Shown piece by piece: positions 53,778 through 61,989 of a stretch of DNA of 64,000 nucleotides. The DNA is from UBA1563 sp037440065 (GTDB lineage: Bacteria; Bacteroidota; Ignavibacteria; Ignavibacteriales; Ignavibacteriaceae). Made by a program: the position numbers and the translations under genes. The stretch spans positions 310,001 through 374,000 of the forward strand of contig JBBIUV010000017.1 in assembly GCA_037440065.1 (NCBI GenBank), read 5' to 3'. Positions within the stretch are counted from its first letter, which is position 1. Every line of letters starts with the position of its first letter. The notes beneath the pieces were generated by a model, which ran no database searches, was not told where the DNA came from, and worked only from the letters and a program-made list of their open reading frames with translations.

Positions 53778-54988
53778 TGGTTATGGAAAAGAAAAACTAT
53801 TTGTTCCCGGATTCATCAGGACATTTTAGAAAATACGGCGGTAAATTTGTCCCCGAAACGTTAATCGCTCCGCTTCAAGAATTGGAGGAGATGTATCTTA
53901 AAGTAAAAGATGATCCTTTCTTTCAAAATGAATTGATGCAGCTGCACAAAGATTACAGCGGAAGACCGACACCGCTGACCTTTGCCGACCGCCTAACAAA
54001 ACATTTCTGTAAAGCAAAAATTTATTTGAAGCGGGAAGATTTATGCCATACCGGCGCGCATAAAATTAACAATGCCCTTGGACAAATTTTACTCGCAAAA
54101 AAATTAGGGAAAAAGAGAATTATTGCGGAAACAGGCGCCGGACAGCATGGAGTTGCCGTCGCAACTGTATGTGCAAAATTCGGAATGCAATGCGTTGTTT
54201 ACATGGGCGAAGTAGATACGCATCGACAAAGTTTAAATGTTTTTAGGATGAAACTTCTTGGGGCAAAAGTTATTCCGGTTACTTCCGGCAGTAAAACTTT
54301 AAAGGATGCCACAAATGAAGCGATTCGTGATTGGGTGACAAATGTAAAAGACACCCATTACATCATCGGCTCAGTAGTTGGTCCGCATCCGTATCCGATG
54401 CTCGTAAGAGATTTTCAATCAATTATTGGACATGAAGCGAAAATTCAGATCCAAGAAATTGAAAATCGATTACCCGATTACCTTGTTGCTTGCGTTGGCG
54501 GTGGCAGCAACGCAATCGGAATTTTTTATCCTTTCATTGATGATGAAAATGTAAAACTGGTTGGTGTTGAAGCAGCGGGTCACGGTTTAAATACCACAAA
54601 ACATTCGGCAACGCTTACGCTCGGACGAGAAGGAATTTTTCATGGAATGAAGACGTATCTTCTGCAAAATAAGGATGGACAAGTTGAAGAAGTGCATTCA
54701 ATTTCAGCCGGACTTGATTATCCCGGTGTTGGACCGGAACATAGTTTTTTAAAAGATATTTCCAGAGTTAACTATGTTTCAGTTACTGATAATGAAGCTC
54801 TCGAAGCGACTAAATTATTTACACAACAAGAAGGAATTCTTCCGGCGCTTGAAACCGCCCACGCAATCGCTTATTTAAATTATTTGATGCCGCAAACTTC
54901 AACCGAAGAAATTGTAATTGTAAACATCAGCGGACGCGGAGATAAAGATTTGAACACCATCATTGATAATTTGGGAACTGCATTATGA
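53777..54988 (+). CDS. trpB: Tryptophan synthase beta chain
   Basis: The 403-residue product condenses indole with serine to tryptophan. It shows RKYGGKFVPETLI at the start, the PLP lysine in HTGAHKINNALGQ near residue 98, the phosphate loop GGGSNAIG near 243, and GRGDKD at the end. Length and motifs fit the canonical TrpB1. Its ATG overlaps the previous stop by 1 base, and its end overlaps trpA by 4. Confidence 0.97.
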   Translation: MVMEKKNYLFPDSSGHFRKYGGKFVPETLIAPLQELEEMYLKVKDDPFFQNELMQLHKDYSGRPTPLTFADRLTKHFCKAKIYLKREDLCHTGAHKINNALGQILLAKKLGKKRIIAETGAGQHGVAVATVCAKFGMQCVVYMGEVDTHRQSLNVFRMKLLGAKVIPVTSGSKTLKDATNEAIRDWVTNVKDTHYIIGSVVGPHPYPMLVRDFQSIIGHEAKIQIQEIENRLPDYLVACVGGGSNAIGIFYPFIDDENVKLVGVEAAGHGLNTTKHSATLTLGREGIFHGMKTYLLQNKDGQVEEVHSISAGLDYPGVGPEHSFLKDISRVNYVSVTDNEALEATKLFTQQEGILPALETAHAIAYLNYLMPQTSTEEIVIVNISGRGDKDLNTIIDNLGTAL

Positions 54989-55770
54989 TCAAAGAGTATA
55001 TTGAAAAAATAAATGCCGAAAATGAAAAAATTCTTTCCATTTTTCTTACTGCCGGTTTCCCGCGTAAAAATGATTTTGTAACTCTTGCGGAAAAAGTTTT
55101 ACAAGCCGGTGCAGATATGCTCGAAATTGGTATTCCGTTCAGCGATCCTTTAGCTGATGGACCGGTAATTCAGTTTTCCTCGCAAGCCGCATTGGAAAAT
55201 GGTATTACTATTCAGGATGCATTCAACTTTGCTGAAGAAATCAGAAAGAAAACCGATAAACCGCTTATCGCAATGACATACGCAAACATTGTTTCAAATT
55301 ATGGGATAGAAGAATTTGTAAACGATGCTTCATCAGCCGGATTAAATGGAGCCATCATTCCCGATTTATCTCTCGACGAGTACGACCAGTTCATCACTTT
55401 TCAAAAAGAAGATTTTGATATTGTACTGTTGGCAACACCGACGTCTTCGAAAGAAAGAATAATTGCGCTCGACGAGAAAAGCGGCGGTTTTGTTTATTAC
55501 GTAAGTGTAACCGGAACTACGGGAACACGAAACGGTTTCACCGAAGGTGATATTTCAGCAATGAAAAAAACTCGCGAACTTATTTCTCACCATAAAATGT
55601 TAGCCGGATTCGGAATTTCCTCACCGGAAAATATTTTACAGATAAAAGATTATTGTGACGGCGTAATTGTAGGTAGCGCTGTAATTAAAAAGTTGATGAA
55701 TGGTGAAAGCTACGATGCAATAGCGGCTTTCATTTCAGAATTAAAAAATAAATGTAAAATAAATGACTAA
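54985..55770 (+). CDS. trpA: Tryptophan synthase alpha chain
   Basis: The 261-residue TIM barrel cleaves indole-3-glycerol phosphate and channels indole to TrpB. It has FLTAGFPRKNDF, the catalytic Glu in MLEIGIPFSDPLADGPVIQ (near 50), the Asp in GAIIPDLSLDEYD, and YYVSVTGTTGTR. It is the last gene of the operon and is followed by a palindromic repeat that may end the transcript. Confidence 0.97.
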   Translation: MIKEYIEKINAENEKILSIFLTAGFPRKNDFVTLAEKVLQAGADMLEIGIPFSDPLADGPVIQFSSQAALENGITIQDAFNFAEEIRKKTDKPLIAMTYANIVSNYGIEEFVNDASSAGLNGAIIPDLSLDEYDQFITFQKEDFDIVLLATPTSSKERIIALDEKSGGFVYYVSVTGTTGTRNGFTEGDISAMKKTRELISHHKMLAGFGISSPENILQIKDYCDGVIVGSAVIKKLMNGESYDAIAAFISELKNKCKIND

Positions 55771-55780
55771 TTTGTTTTTT

Positions 55781-55869
55781 TTCTTAGTGTCCCTTAGTGC
55801 CTCTGTGCCTTAGTGGTGAAAAAGCCTTTACCACCTAGACACTTAGTTCACTGAATAGCACTAAGAAGA
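55781..55869. repeat. Palindromic intergenic repeat with CTTAGTG units
   Basis: Several copies of (C)CTTAGTG are arranged as an inverted repeat: TTCTTAGTG at 55781-55789 pairs with CACTAAGAA near 55859-55867, and TAGTGGT pairs with ACCACCTA in the centre. Such repeats lie between convergent genes in many genomes of this group and are often multicopy. Here it lies between trpA and rsmD and could act as a terminator for either. Confidence 0.55.
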
Positions 55870-55872
55870 AAG

Positions 55873-56424
55873 TTAATTAGTAAATTCATAAAGACAAGTA
55901 TCGCCTATGCGCTTGAACGGTTCTTTGCCAAATCCTTCAATATCTTTTTTCAACGTTTGGATTGAGCGTTCAATTATAAAATAACCGTCATCGGCAAGAA
56001 AATCATTTTCAAAAACATATTTTACAACTTCGTAAATAGAATATTGAAAAAACGGCGGATCAGCAAGAATTAAATCATATTTTTTCCCACTCGCAAATTT
56101 TGCAAATTGAACAGCATCACTTTTTACAATCTCACATTGCTCATCAACATTTAGTGTTTTAATGTTTTCTGAAAGATTTTTGTAGATAGGATAATTCTTT
56201 TCTACAAAAGTTACTTTAGCCGCGCCACGGCTGAGGCTTTCAAATCCCAAAGCGCCGGAACCGGAAAAGAAATCCAGGACAGATATTCCGTCAAAATCAA
56301 TTTTATTATTTAATAAATTAAAAATCGTTTCTCGCACCCTATCTGTTGTTGGGCGAGTAAGGTCAGAGTCGGGCGCTTTGATCATTCGTCCTTTTAGTGA
56401 GCCGGAAATAATGCGAAGTTTCAT
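55873..56424 (-). CDS. rsmD: 16S rRNA (guanine-966 N2)-methyltransferase
   Basis: The 183-residue product has the RsmD landmarks: RIISGSLKGRMI at the start, RPTTDRVRETIFN, the SAM-binding VLDFFSGSGALGFESLSRGA, and the catalytic LILADPPFF near residue 120. It methylates G966 of 16S rRNA during 30S assembly. It directly follows the PilM-like gene on the minus strand with no gap. Confidence 0.94.
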   Translation of the reverse strand: MKLRIISGSLKGRMIKAPDSDLTRPTTDRVRETIFNLLNNKIDFDGISVLDFFSGSGALGFESLSRGAAKVTFVEKNYPIYKNLSENIKTLNVDEQCEIVKSDAVQFAKFASGKKYDLILADPPFFQYSIYEVVKYVFENDFLADDGYFIIERSIQTLKKDIEGFGKEPFKRIGDTCLYEFTN

Positions 56425-57351
56425 TTATTCCAATCGAAAGGTTATTCCCGCAGCTGCGGCAAATGCATGTGCTTTTTCGTGGAAGTATTTTTCGTTTTGA
56501 AATTCTTTAGAAGTATTCAATGCAACAAAAGGATTAACGGAGTAACAGGGAATTTGAAGCTGCTCTTCTATTTGAGTAACAAACGCCACGGTAACTTCAT
56601 CCCCACCAAAATAGCATTTATCAATTTTGTATTGAGATACGTCAATCGGGATTTCTTCTTTAAATATTGTTTTAATTTGATCTACAAATATTGCTTTATT
56701 TTTTAGTGGAAATACTTTCATGAAGATCGGCTTTTGCTCGAAGAGAAGTTCAACAGAAACCAGCGGATCATCAAGATAAATGCTGCAGACGAAGCCTTGT
56801 TTTATATTTTGATCAAGAAGTTGGATACTTTTGTCAAAAGCAAAATGATTACAATCCACGGTAGAAAGGATCAAATTATTTCGGTCACAAAAAGTGTAGA
56901 GTAAGTCAATCAATTTTTTCTTCATGGCCAGAACTATTGCTTTTGACTCTTGAACAAAAATTGATTTTTCCATCTCATAAAATTGAAATTGATATTCCGA
57001 TTCAGTTTTATGAGGAAACAGAATTGAAAACTCCCACCGGAATTGATCAACTAAGTCATTCTGTAAAAGTGTATTGTCATACGGAACTTGAAAGAAAGTA
57101 AAACAATTGAGTGGTAAAGAAAACGCTACTTCAGTAGTAGAAATTCCGCCGTTTATCAGAATTTCATTAAAAGCGCTTTGAATTGTGAGTATTAATTTTG
57201 TCTCTTTATCAGAGTCAAAATTGAGCGGTTCATCAAAAAAAACTTCTTCGAGACTTGAAACAACATATTCACTTCCCGAAAAAGTAAGTTCAACTAATTG
57301 AAGTTTATTTTCTGAGAGATTTATTCCAAGTCTGTTCGGTAAATTTTGCAT
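56425..57351 (-). CDS. PilM-like actin-fold protein of unknown role
   Basis: The 308-residue product begins LGINLSENKLQLVEL, as in ASKHA/PilM-type proteins, and continues through VAFSLPLNCFTFFQVPYD and a DQFRWEFSILFP helix to a C-terminal AHAFAAAAGITFR end. The phosphate-1 and adenosine motifs are weak, so nucleotide binding is not certain. PilM anchors the type IV pilus inner-membrane complex, but no pilN, pilO or pilQ gene is near. A role in another envelope machine is possible. It is adjacent to rsmD. Confidence 0.55.
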   Translation of the reverse strand: MQNLPNRLGINLSENKLQLVELTFSGSEYVVSSLEEVFFDEPLNFDSDKETKLILTIQSAFNEILINGGISTTEVAFSLPLNCFTFFQVPYDNTLLQNDLVDQFRWEFSILFPHKTESEYQFQFYEMEKSIFVQESKAIVLAMKKKLIDLLYTFCDRNNLILSTVDCNHFAFDKSIQLLDQNIKQGFVCSIYLDDPLVSVELLFEQKPIFMKVFPLKNKAIFVDQIKTIFKEEIPIDVSQYKIDKCYFGGDEVTVAFVTQIEEQLQIPCYSVNPFVALNTSKEFQNEKYFHEKAHAFAAAAGITFRLE

Positions 57352-57421
57352 GCAGATTATTTCATTTTCTTTTCTTAAATATAGTGCAACTAAGTGAAAC
57401 TTTCCAAAGCGATACGCGAAT

Positions 57422-57904
57422 TTACTTTAGAGTAAGAAAATCTTTCAGCTTTGAGATTTTCTTTTCTCCAATCCCTTTAATATTCATCAGTTCATTAAGA
57501 GATTTTATCTTCCCTACCCGAATTCGATAAGCGTAAATATTTCCCGCTGTTTTTTCTCCGATTCCAGGAAGTTCGGCAAGTTGTTCAATTGATGCAGAAT
57601 TTAGATTTAACTTACCTGAAAAGGTTTTTTTTATATAAGGTTGCTGTTGAATTTTTTTTGCGATGAACGGTGTCTTGTTGATTAGGAGTGGATCATACTC
57701 CGTAGTTGAGGTATCAAGATCTAGGTTGTTAAAATATGCAAAGAGGCTGTCTTCCTTGGCATAAGAAAATTTCTTTGCTGTTTGTTCCTTAGTCGAACTA
57801 TAATACTTCACCCCAAGACCAATAACTAGCATGGAAAATACAAAAATAAAAATCTTTATTTCTGTTTCGGTTAAAGAAGTCAATCGGGAAAGTTTCTTTA
57901 TCAA
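57422..57904 (-). CDS. ComEA-like helix-hairpin-helix protein
   Basis: The 160-residue product has one N-terminal membrane helix (about 18-36), a linker, then a double helix-hairpin-helix domain at about 95-160. Landmarks are LNLNSASIEQLAELPGIGEK and LNELMNIKGIGEKKISKL, the ComEA DNA-binding signature. ComEA binds incoming DNA in the periplasm during transformation; many non-competent bacteria also carry short homologues. No comEC or comF is in the window. It lies 33 bases after dnaJ and may be on the same transcript. Confidence 0.85.
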   Translation of the reverse strand: MIKKLSRLTSLTETEIKIFIFVFSMLVIGLGVKYYSSTKEQTAKKFSYAKEDSLFAYFNNLDLDTSTTEYDPLLINKTPFIAKKIQQQPYIKKTFSGKLNLNSASIEQLAELPGIGEKTAGNIYAYRIRVGKIKSLNELMNIKGIGEKKISKLKDFLTLK

Positions 57905-57937
57905 ACTAACTTTCCCGATAAAACTTTAAAACAAGAA

Positions 57938-59089
57938 CTAGAGCCCGAACCTCTTAAAGAAATTTTTATCATCACCACTCCCTGAACTAATTTTTATGTT
58001 AGGCATATCTAAAAGTTCTTTTAACAATTCTCTTTCTTTCACAGAAATTTTCTTCGGAACAAAAATATTTACACGAACTAATTGGTCTCCTGCGCCATGC
58101 TGATTTAAATGCTGAATTCCTTTTTCACGCATGCGAAGAAGTTTTCCGGGTTGAGTTCCGCCGTCAATTTTCAATTTTGCTTTGCCGTTTAGTGTGGGAA
58201 CTTCAACTTCAGTTCCAAGAATAATTTCCGGAAAACTGATGAAGAGATCATAAAGAATATCATCACCTTCTCTCTTGAAATAATCATGTGGAATTTCCTG
58301 GAAGACAACAATGATATCACCGGCTGGTCCGCCACGTAAACCGGAATTTCCTTGTCCTCGTAGCGTCATATAATTTCCATCAGAAACGCCTGCCGGAACA
58401 TCAATTTTTATCGTTACTTCTTCTTGTTTTCTTCCATCGCCTACACATGCCCGGCAGGGCTTATCTACGACAGTTCCTTCACCGTTACAATTTGAACAGG
58501 GTTGAATATTTACAAACTGTCCAAAGACAGAACGAGAAACGTTTCGAATTTCTCCGGTTCCGTTACATACAGAACAGGTTTTTGTGGAACTTCCTCCATC
58601 TGAACCGGTTCCACTGCACGATTCGCACTTAACATGTTTTTTTATTTTAATTTTCTTTGAGACACCACTTGCAATTTCCTCTAGTGTTACTTTTAAAGTT
58701 ACACGCAGATCAGACCCAGGCGTTCCGGTTGATCTTCTTCTTCCTCTTCCACGCGATGAACTCTGACCAAAAAAATCATCAAATATAGAGGAGCCGCCGA
58801 AAATATCGGAGAAATGTGAAAAGATATCGTTCACATTGGAGAAACCGTGGAAATCTTGTCCGCCGTGTAAACCGCTGTGTCCAAATTGATCGTAGCGTTG
58901 TCTTTTTGTTGTATCGCTAAGAACTTCATATGCTTCAGTAGCTTCTTTAAATTTTTCTTCGGCTTCTTTATTGTCTGGATTTCTGTCCGGATGAAATTGC
59001 ATCGCAATTTTTCGATAAGCTTTTTTAACTTCGTCAGCAGTAGCCGTTTTAGCTACCCCTAATACCTCATAATAATCCCGCTTGCTCAT
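57938..59089 (-). CDS. dnaJ: Chaperone DnaJ
   Basis: The 383-residue product is a complete type I Hsp40. It has a J-domain with HPD (residues about 33-35), a Gly/Phe-rich linker, and four CxxCxGxG-type zinc repeats at about 150-215 (CESCSGTG, CSVCNGTG, CSNCNGEG, and CRACVGDG with Val for Gly). The C-terminal substrate-binding domain follows. It delivers substrates to DnaK. It overlaps grpE by 4 bases; dnaK itself is not in the window. Confidence 0.96.
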   Translation of the reverse strand: MSKRDYYEVLGVAKTATADEVKKAYRKIAMQFHPDRNPDNKEAEEKFKEATEAYEVLSDTTKRQRYDQFGHSGLHGGQDFHGFSNVNDIFSHFSDIFGGSSIFDDFFGQSSSRGRGRRRSTGTPGSDLRVTLKVTLEEIASGVSKKIKIKKHVKCESCSGTGSDGGSSTKTCSVCNGTGEIRNVSRSVFGQFVNIQPCSNCNGEGTVVDKPCRACVGDGRKQEEVTIKIDVPAGVSDGNYMTLRGQGNSGLRGGPAGDIIVVFQEIPHDYFKREGDDILYDLFISFPEIILGTEVEVPTLNGKAKLKIDGGTQPGKLLRMREKGIQHLNQHGAGDQLVRVNIFVPKKISVKERELLKELLDMPNIKISSGSGDDKNFFKRFGL

Positions 59090-59745
59090 ACGTTCTCTTC
59101 TTTCATTGTTGAATCAGATGCAGTTTGTTCTGTATGAAAATCTTCATTTACAATTACTTTTGCGTGACGAATTACTTTATCTTGATAGATGTAACCGGTC
59201 TCTAATTCATCAAGCACAGAATGAGGCGGTTGATTTTCATCTTTTTTCTGAAGTAATGCTTCGTGGAAATGAACGTCAAATGGTTTTCCTACCGCTTCAA
59301 TTTTCTTTACACCTTGATCATCAAGAATTTTTACAAGTTTATCGTAGATCAATTTGATACCTTCCGAGACAGACGAATTTTCTTCCGATTCGGAAAGATG
59401 TTTTAATGATCTCTCAAAATCATCTACTACCGGAAGAATTTTCTTTATAAAATTTTCAGCAGCATATTTAAAAAGATTCGAGAATTCATTTTCTGTTCTT
59501 CTCTTATAATTGTCGAACTCAGCAACTTTCCTTAACAGTCTATCTTGCAATTCCTTTTTTTCATTGTCGGCTTTAATAAAATTTAATTTCAATTCTTCCA
59601 ATTCCTTTTCAATATTTTCAACAAGGGGATTACTCAACTGTTCGGTTGAAGTAGTCTCGCTTTCCGTTTCCTTAGAAGTGGTGACTTCTTCATTTTTTAC
59701 TTTTTCATTTTCCAAAGTATTAAGTTCATTTACTTCTTCTGACAT
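59086..59745 (-). CDS. grpE: Nucleotide exchange factor GrpE
   Basis: The 219-residue product has a charged low-complexity N-terminal region of about 50 residues (Glu, Thr, Ser), a long coiled coil, and the GrpE beta domain with LEKIEAVGKPFDV-type (KIEAVGKPFDVHFHEALLQ) and GYIYQDKVIRHAKVIV. It releases ADP from DnaK. It sits between hrcA and dnaJ in a standard heat-shock operon. Confidence 0.95.
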   Translation of the reverse strand: MSEEVNELNTLENEKVKNEEVTTSKETESETTSTEQLSNPLVENIEKELEELKLNFIKADNEKKELQDRLLRKVAEFDNYKRRTENEFSNLFKYAAENFIKKILPVVDDFERSLKHLSESEENSSVSEGIKLIYDKLVKILDDQGVKKIEAVGKPFDVHFHEALLQKKDENQPPHSVLDELETGYIYQDKVIRHAKVIVNEDFHTEQTASDSTMKEENV

Positions 59746-59759
59746 TCATGATCTCCAAT

Positions 59760-60800
59760 TTATCGATGTGTAAAATAACCTGTTAAAATAGTAGATACGT
59801 AATCTACAATCGCTATAATTTTCGCATACTCCATCCGCTTTGGACCAACAATACCAAGGGTTCCTACGCTTTCTCCAAATTTGTATTCCTTCGTAATCAC
59901 ACTGTAATCTTCCATTTTCATGCTGGGAATTTCTCTTCCGATCGAGACCGAGACTTCTCCCTTTTTTCCTTCGGAAGATTGTTCTAGAATATGTACGATT
60001 ACTTCTTTTTCTTCAATCAATTCTATAACACTCTGTATCCGGCTTGGAGTTTCAAACTCGGGTTGTTTGATCAAATTTTTAGTTCCTGAAAGAAAGAGTT
60101 TATCTTCTTTTTTAGAATCGTAAAAAATTTTGTCTACCGAATCGAGAAATAGTGTCATCACCGGTTTCTCATTTTGATCGACATCTCTAAATCTATCACG
60201 AAATGTCGCTCTGATATCAGAAAAAGAAAGTCCGCTCAATCTTTCATTCAGCAGTTGTTGAACTGAGAGTATTTTCCCTTCCTCAAACTCGGTGGTATAC
60301 TCAATCGTTATAGTTTTAACTAAGCCCGATTTAACCGAAACTACCACCAACAGACGTGACGCGGAAATCGGAACCAACTGGATTTTTTCCAAAATCCCGG
60401 TTTCCAAACTCGGATACAAAACGCAAGCGATCTGATTCGTAATGCTCGACAACAATTTTGATGCAAGCGAAAGCAATTCTTCTGCCTCGCTAAAAGGTTG
60501 ATCAAAAGAATGTTTAATTTTTCTCTGATCAATTTTATTGAGGTGCTCCAATTCCATAAGGGAATCAACATAAACCCGGTACCCTTTATCGGTCGGCATT
60601 CTTCCTGCAGAAGTATGCGGGTGATTAATAAATCCGCTTTCTTCCAAATCGGACATAATATTCCGAACCGTCGCCGGAGATAAACCAACCTGGAACCTTT
60701 TCGATATATTCCTTGAACCAACCGGTGACGCTGTTAAGATGAATTGTTGAATTATGAGCCGGAGAATGTTTTTCTCCCTCTCGTTTAAGAGTGCTTCCAC
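59760..60800 (-). CDS. hrcA: Heat-inducible transcription repressor HrcA
   Basis: The 346-residue product has the HrcA N-terminal winged helix (LNEREKNILRLIIQQFI, VGSRNISKRF, LSPATVRNIMSDLEE, HTSAGRMPTDKGYRVYVD). The GAF-like dimer domain ends in VGTLGIVGPKRMEYAKIIAIV. HrcA normally binds CIRCE (TTAGCACTC-N9-GAGTGCTAA) and controls grpE, dnaK and groESL. No full CIRCE is found before this operon. An exact TAnnTTTG element and an unrelated inverted repeat are found instead. Confidence 0.96.
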   Translation of the reverse strand: MEALLNEREKNILRLIIQQFILTASPVGSRNISKRFQVGLSPATVRNIMSDLEESGFINHPHTSAGRMPTDKGYRVYVDSLMELEHLNKIDQRKIKHSFDQPFSEAEELLSLASKLLSSITNQIACVLYPSLETGILEKIQLVPISASRLLVVVSVKSGLVKTITIEYTTEFEEGKILSVQQLLNERLSGLSFSDIRATFRDRFRDVDQNEKPVMTLFLDSVDKIFYDSKKEDKLFLSGTKNLIKQPEFETPSRIQSVIELIEEKEVIVHILEQSSEGKKGEVSVSIGREIPSMKMEDYSVITKEYKFGESVGTLGIVGPKRMEYAKIIAIVDYVSTILTGYFTHR

Positions 60801-60823
60801 TAAAATTTTCTTAATTGTTGCTG

Positions 60824-60873
60824 CAAATATAATGATTTAGCGCGGATTTTTGAAGGTATTCTAAAATCCCGCT
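60824..60873 (-). promoter_or_regulatory. hrcA operon promoter with adjacent inverted repeat
   Basis: On the minus strand TATATTTG (60831-60824) matches the Bacteroidota -7 element exactly, 24 bases before the hrcA ATG. Directly upstream, 60839-60850 and 60863-60873 form an imperfect inverted repeat (AGCGCGGATTTT / AAAATCCCGCT) that spans the -35 region. It may be an operator; it is not CIRCE. Confidence 0.5.
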
Positions 60874-60976
60874 TTTACCGATCAAATTTACTAATCTATA
60901 CGAAAATTAGATGCAAAAATCTTATTTTAGGTTTAGAAATTCAAATTTTTTCGTACGCTACCATAGAGGACAAAGA

Positions 60977-61969
60977 TTGGAACAGACTTATAAAAATGCC
61001 GGTGTTGACATCAAAGCCGGTGAAGAAACGGTAAAAAAAATAAAAGGTTTTGCTAAATCTACATTTAACCAAAATGTTCTTAGCGATTTAGGTTTATTCG
61101 GCGGATTTTTCGAATTAAAAAAAGATAATTATTCCGAACCCGTTCTCGTCTCAAGTGTGGATGGCGTAGGAACGAAATTAAAGGTCGCCATCGCAATGAA
61201 TCTACATTCAACTATCGGGCAGGATTTGGTGAATCATTGCGTAAATGATATCGCCGTTTGCGGAGCAAAACCTCTCTTCTTTTTGGATTATTTAGCTTTC
61301 GGAAAATTAAATCCAGAAACAGCCTCCTCTATTGTTGAAGGATTTTCCATTGCATGTAAGCAAAACGGTTGTGCGTTGATCGGCGGCGAAACCGCCGAAA
61401 TGCCCGGAGTTTATCAAGAACATGATTACGATCTCTCAGGAACGATAGTTGGCGTTGTAGAAAAAAAGGAAGTAATCGATGGTAAAAAAATCACTAAAGG
61501 TGATGTGCTGATTGGATTTCGATCTAACGGGTTACACACAAATGGTTATTCTCTTGCTAGAAAAGTCCTTAATAAATTTTCATTCGATCAAAAATTTGAT
61601 GAGTTGGAATTGCCTTTGGGGAATGAACTTCTGCGCGTTCATAAATCTTACTTGAAATTGATTTCCGAATTAAAAGTGAATGCAACCATCCATGGATTTT
61701 CTCACATCACCGGCGGTGGAATTGTGGGAAATACAAAACGAATTATTCCAGACGGTCTAGCGCTTAAAATTAATTGGGCTGCTTGGGAAGTTCCGAATCT
61801 TTTTAAATTGATTCAAAAAACCGGCAACATTACAGACGAAGAAATGAGAGAAGTTTTTAACATTGGTATAGGACTTATCGCCGTCGTTTCCAAAACCGAA
61901 ATTGACAAAGTGATAAACACCGCAAATACATTGGGTGAAACCGCCATACTCCTCGGTGAAGTAATCTAA
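60977..61969 (+). CDS. purM: Phosphoribosylformylglycinamidine cyclo-ligase
   Basis: TTG at 60977 is chosen as start because AGAGGA lies 7 bases before it and the product then begins LEQTYKNAGVDIKAG, the usual PurM N-terminus. The ATG at 60911 would add 22 residues not found in the family. The 330-residue protein makes AIR in purine synthesis. It shows VSSVDGVGTKLKVAI, the GQDLVNHCVNDI segment, IGGETAEMPGVY and HITGGGIVGN. It stands alone, divergent from hrcA, 20 bases before the TatD fusion. Confidence 0.93.
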   Translation: MEQTYKNAGVDIKAGEETVKKIKGFAKSTFNQNVLSDLGLFGGFFELKKDNYSEPVLVSSVDGVGTKLKVAIAMNLHSTIGQDLVNHCVNDIAVCGAKPLFFLDYLAFGKLNPETASSIVEGFSIACKQNGCALIGGETAEMPGVYQEHDYDLSGTIVGVVEKKEVIDGKKITKGDVLIGFRSNGLHTNGYSLARKVLNKFSFDQKFDELELPLGNELLRVHKSYLKLISELKVNATIHGFSHITGGGIVGNTKRIIPDGLALKINWAAWEVPNLFKLIQKTGNITDEEMREVFNIGIGLIAVVSKTEIDKVINTANTLGETAILLGEVI

Positions 61970-61989
61970 AAATTATTGTAAAGATTTTC

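Noticed and set aside
60780..60910. CIRCE element before hrcA
   Set aside because: Only an isolated GAGTGCT inside the coding start is present; the matching half TTAGCACTC at the required spacing is absent.
60911..60976. ATG start for purM giving a 22-residue extension
   Set aside because: The extension is not found in PurM proteins and an AGAGGA site correctly spaced before TTG 60977 explains the normal N-terminus.
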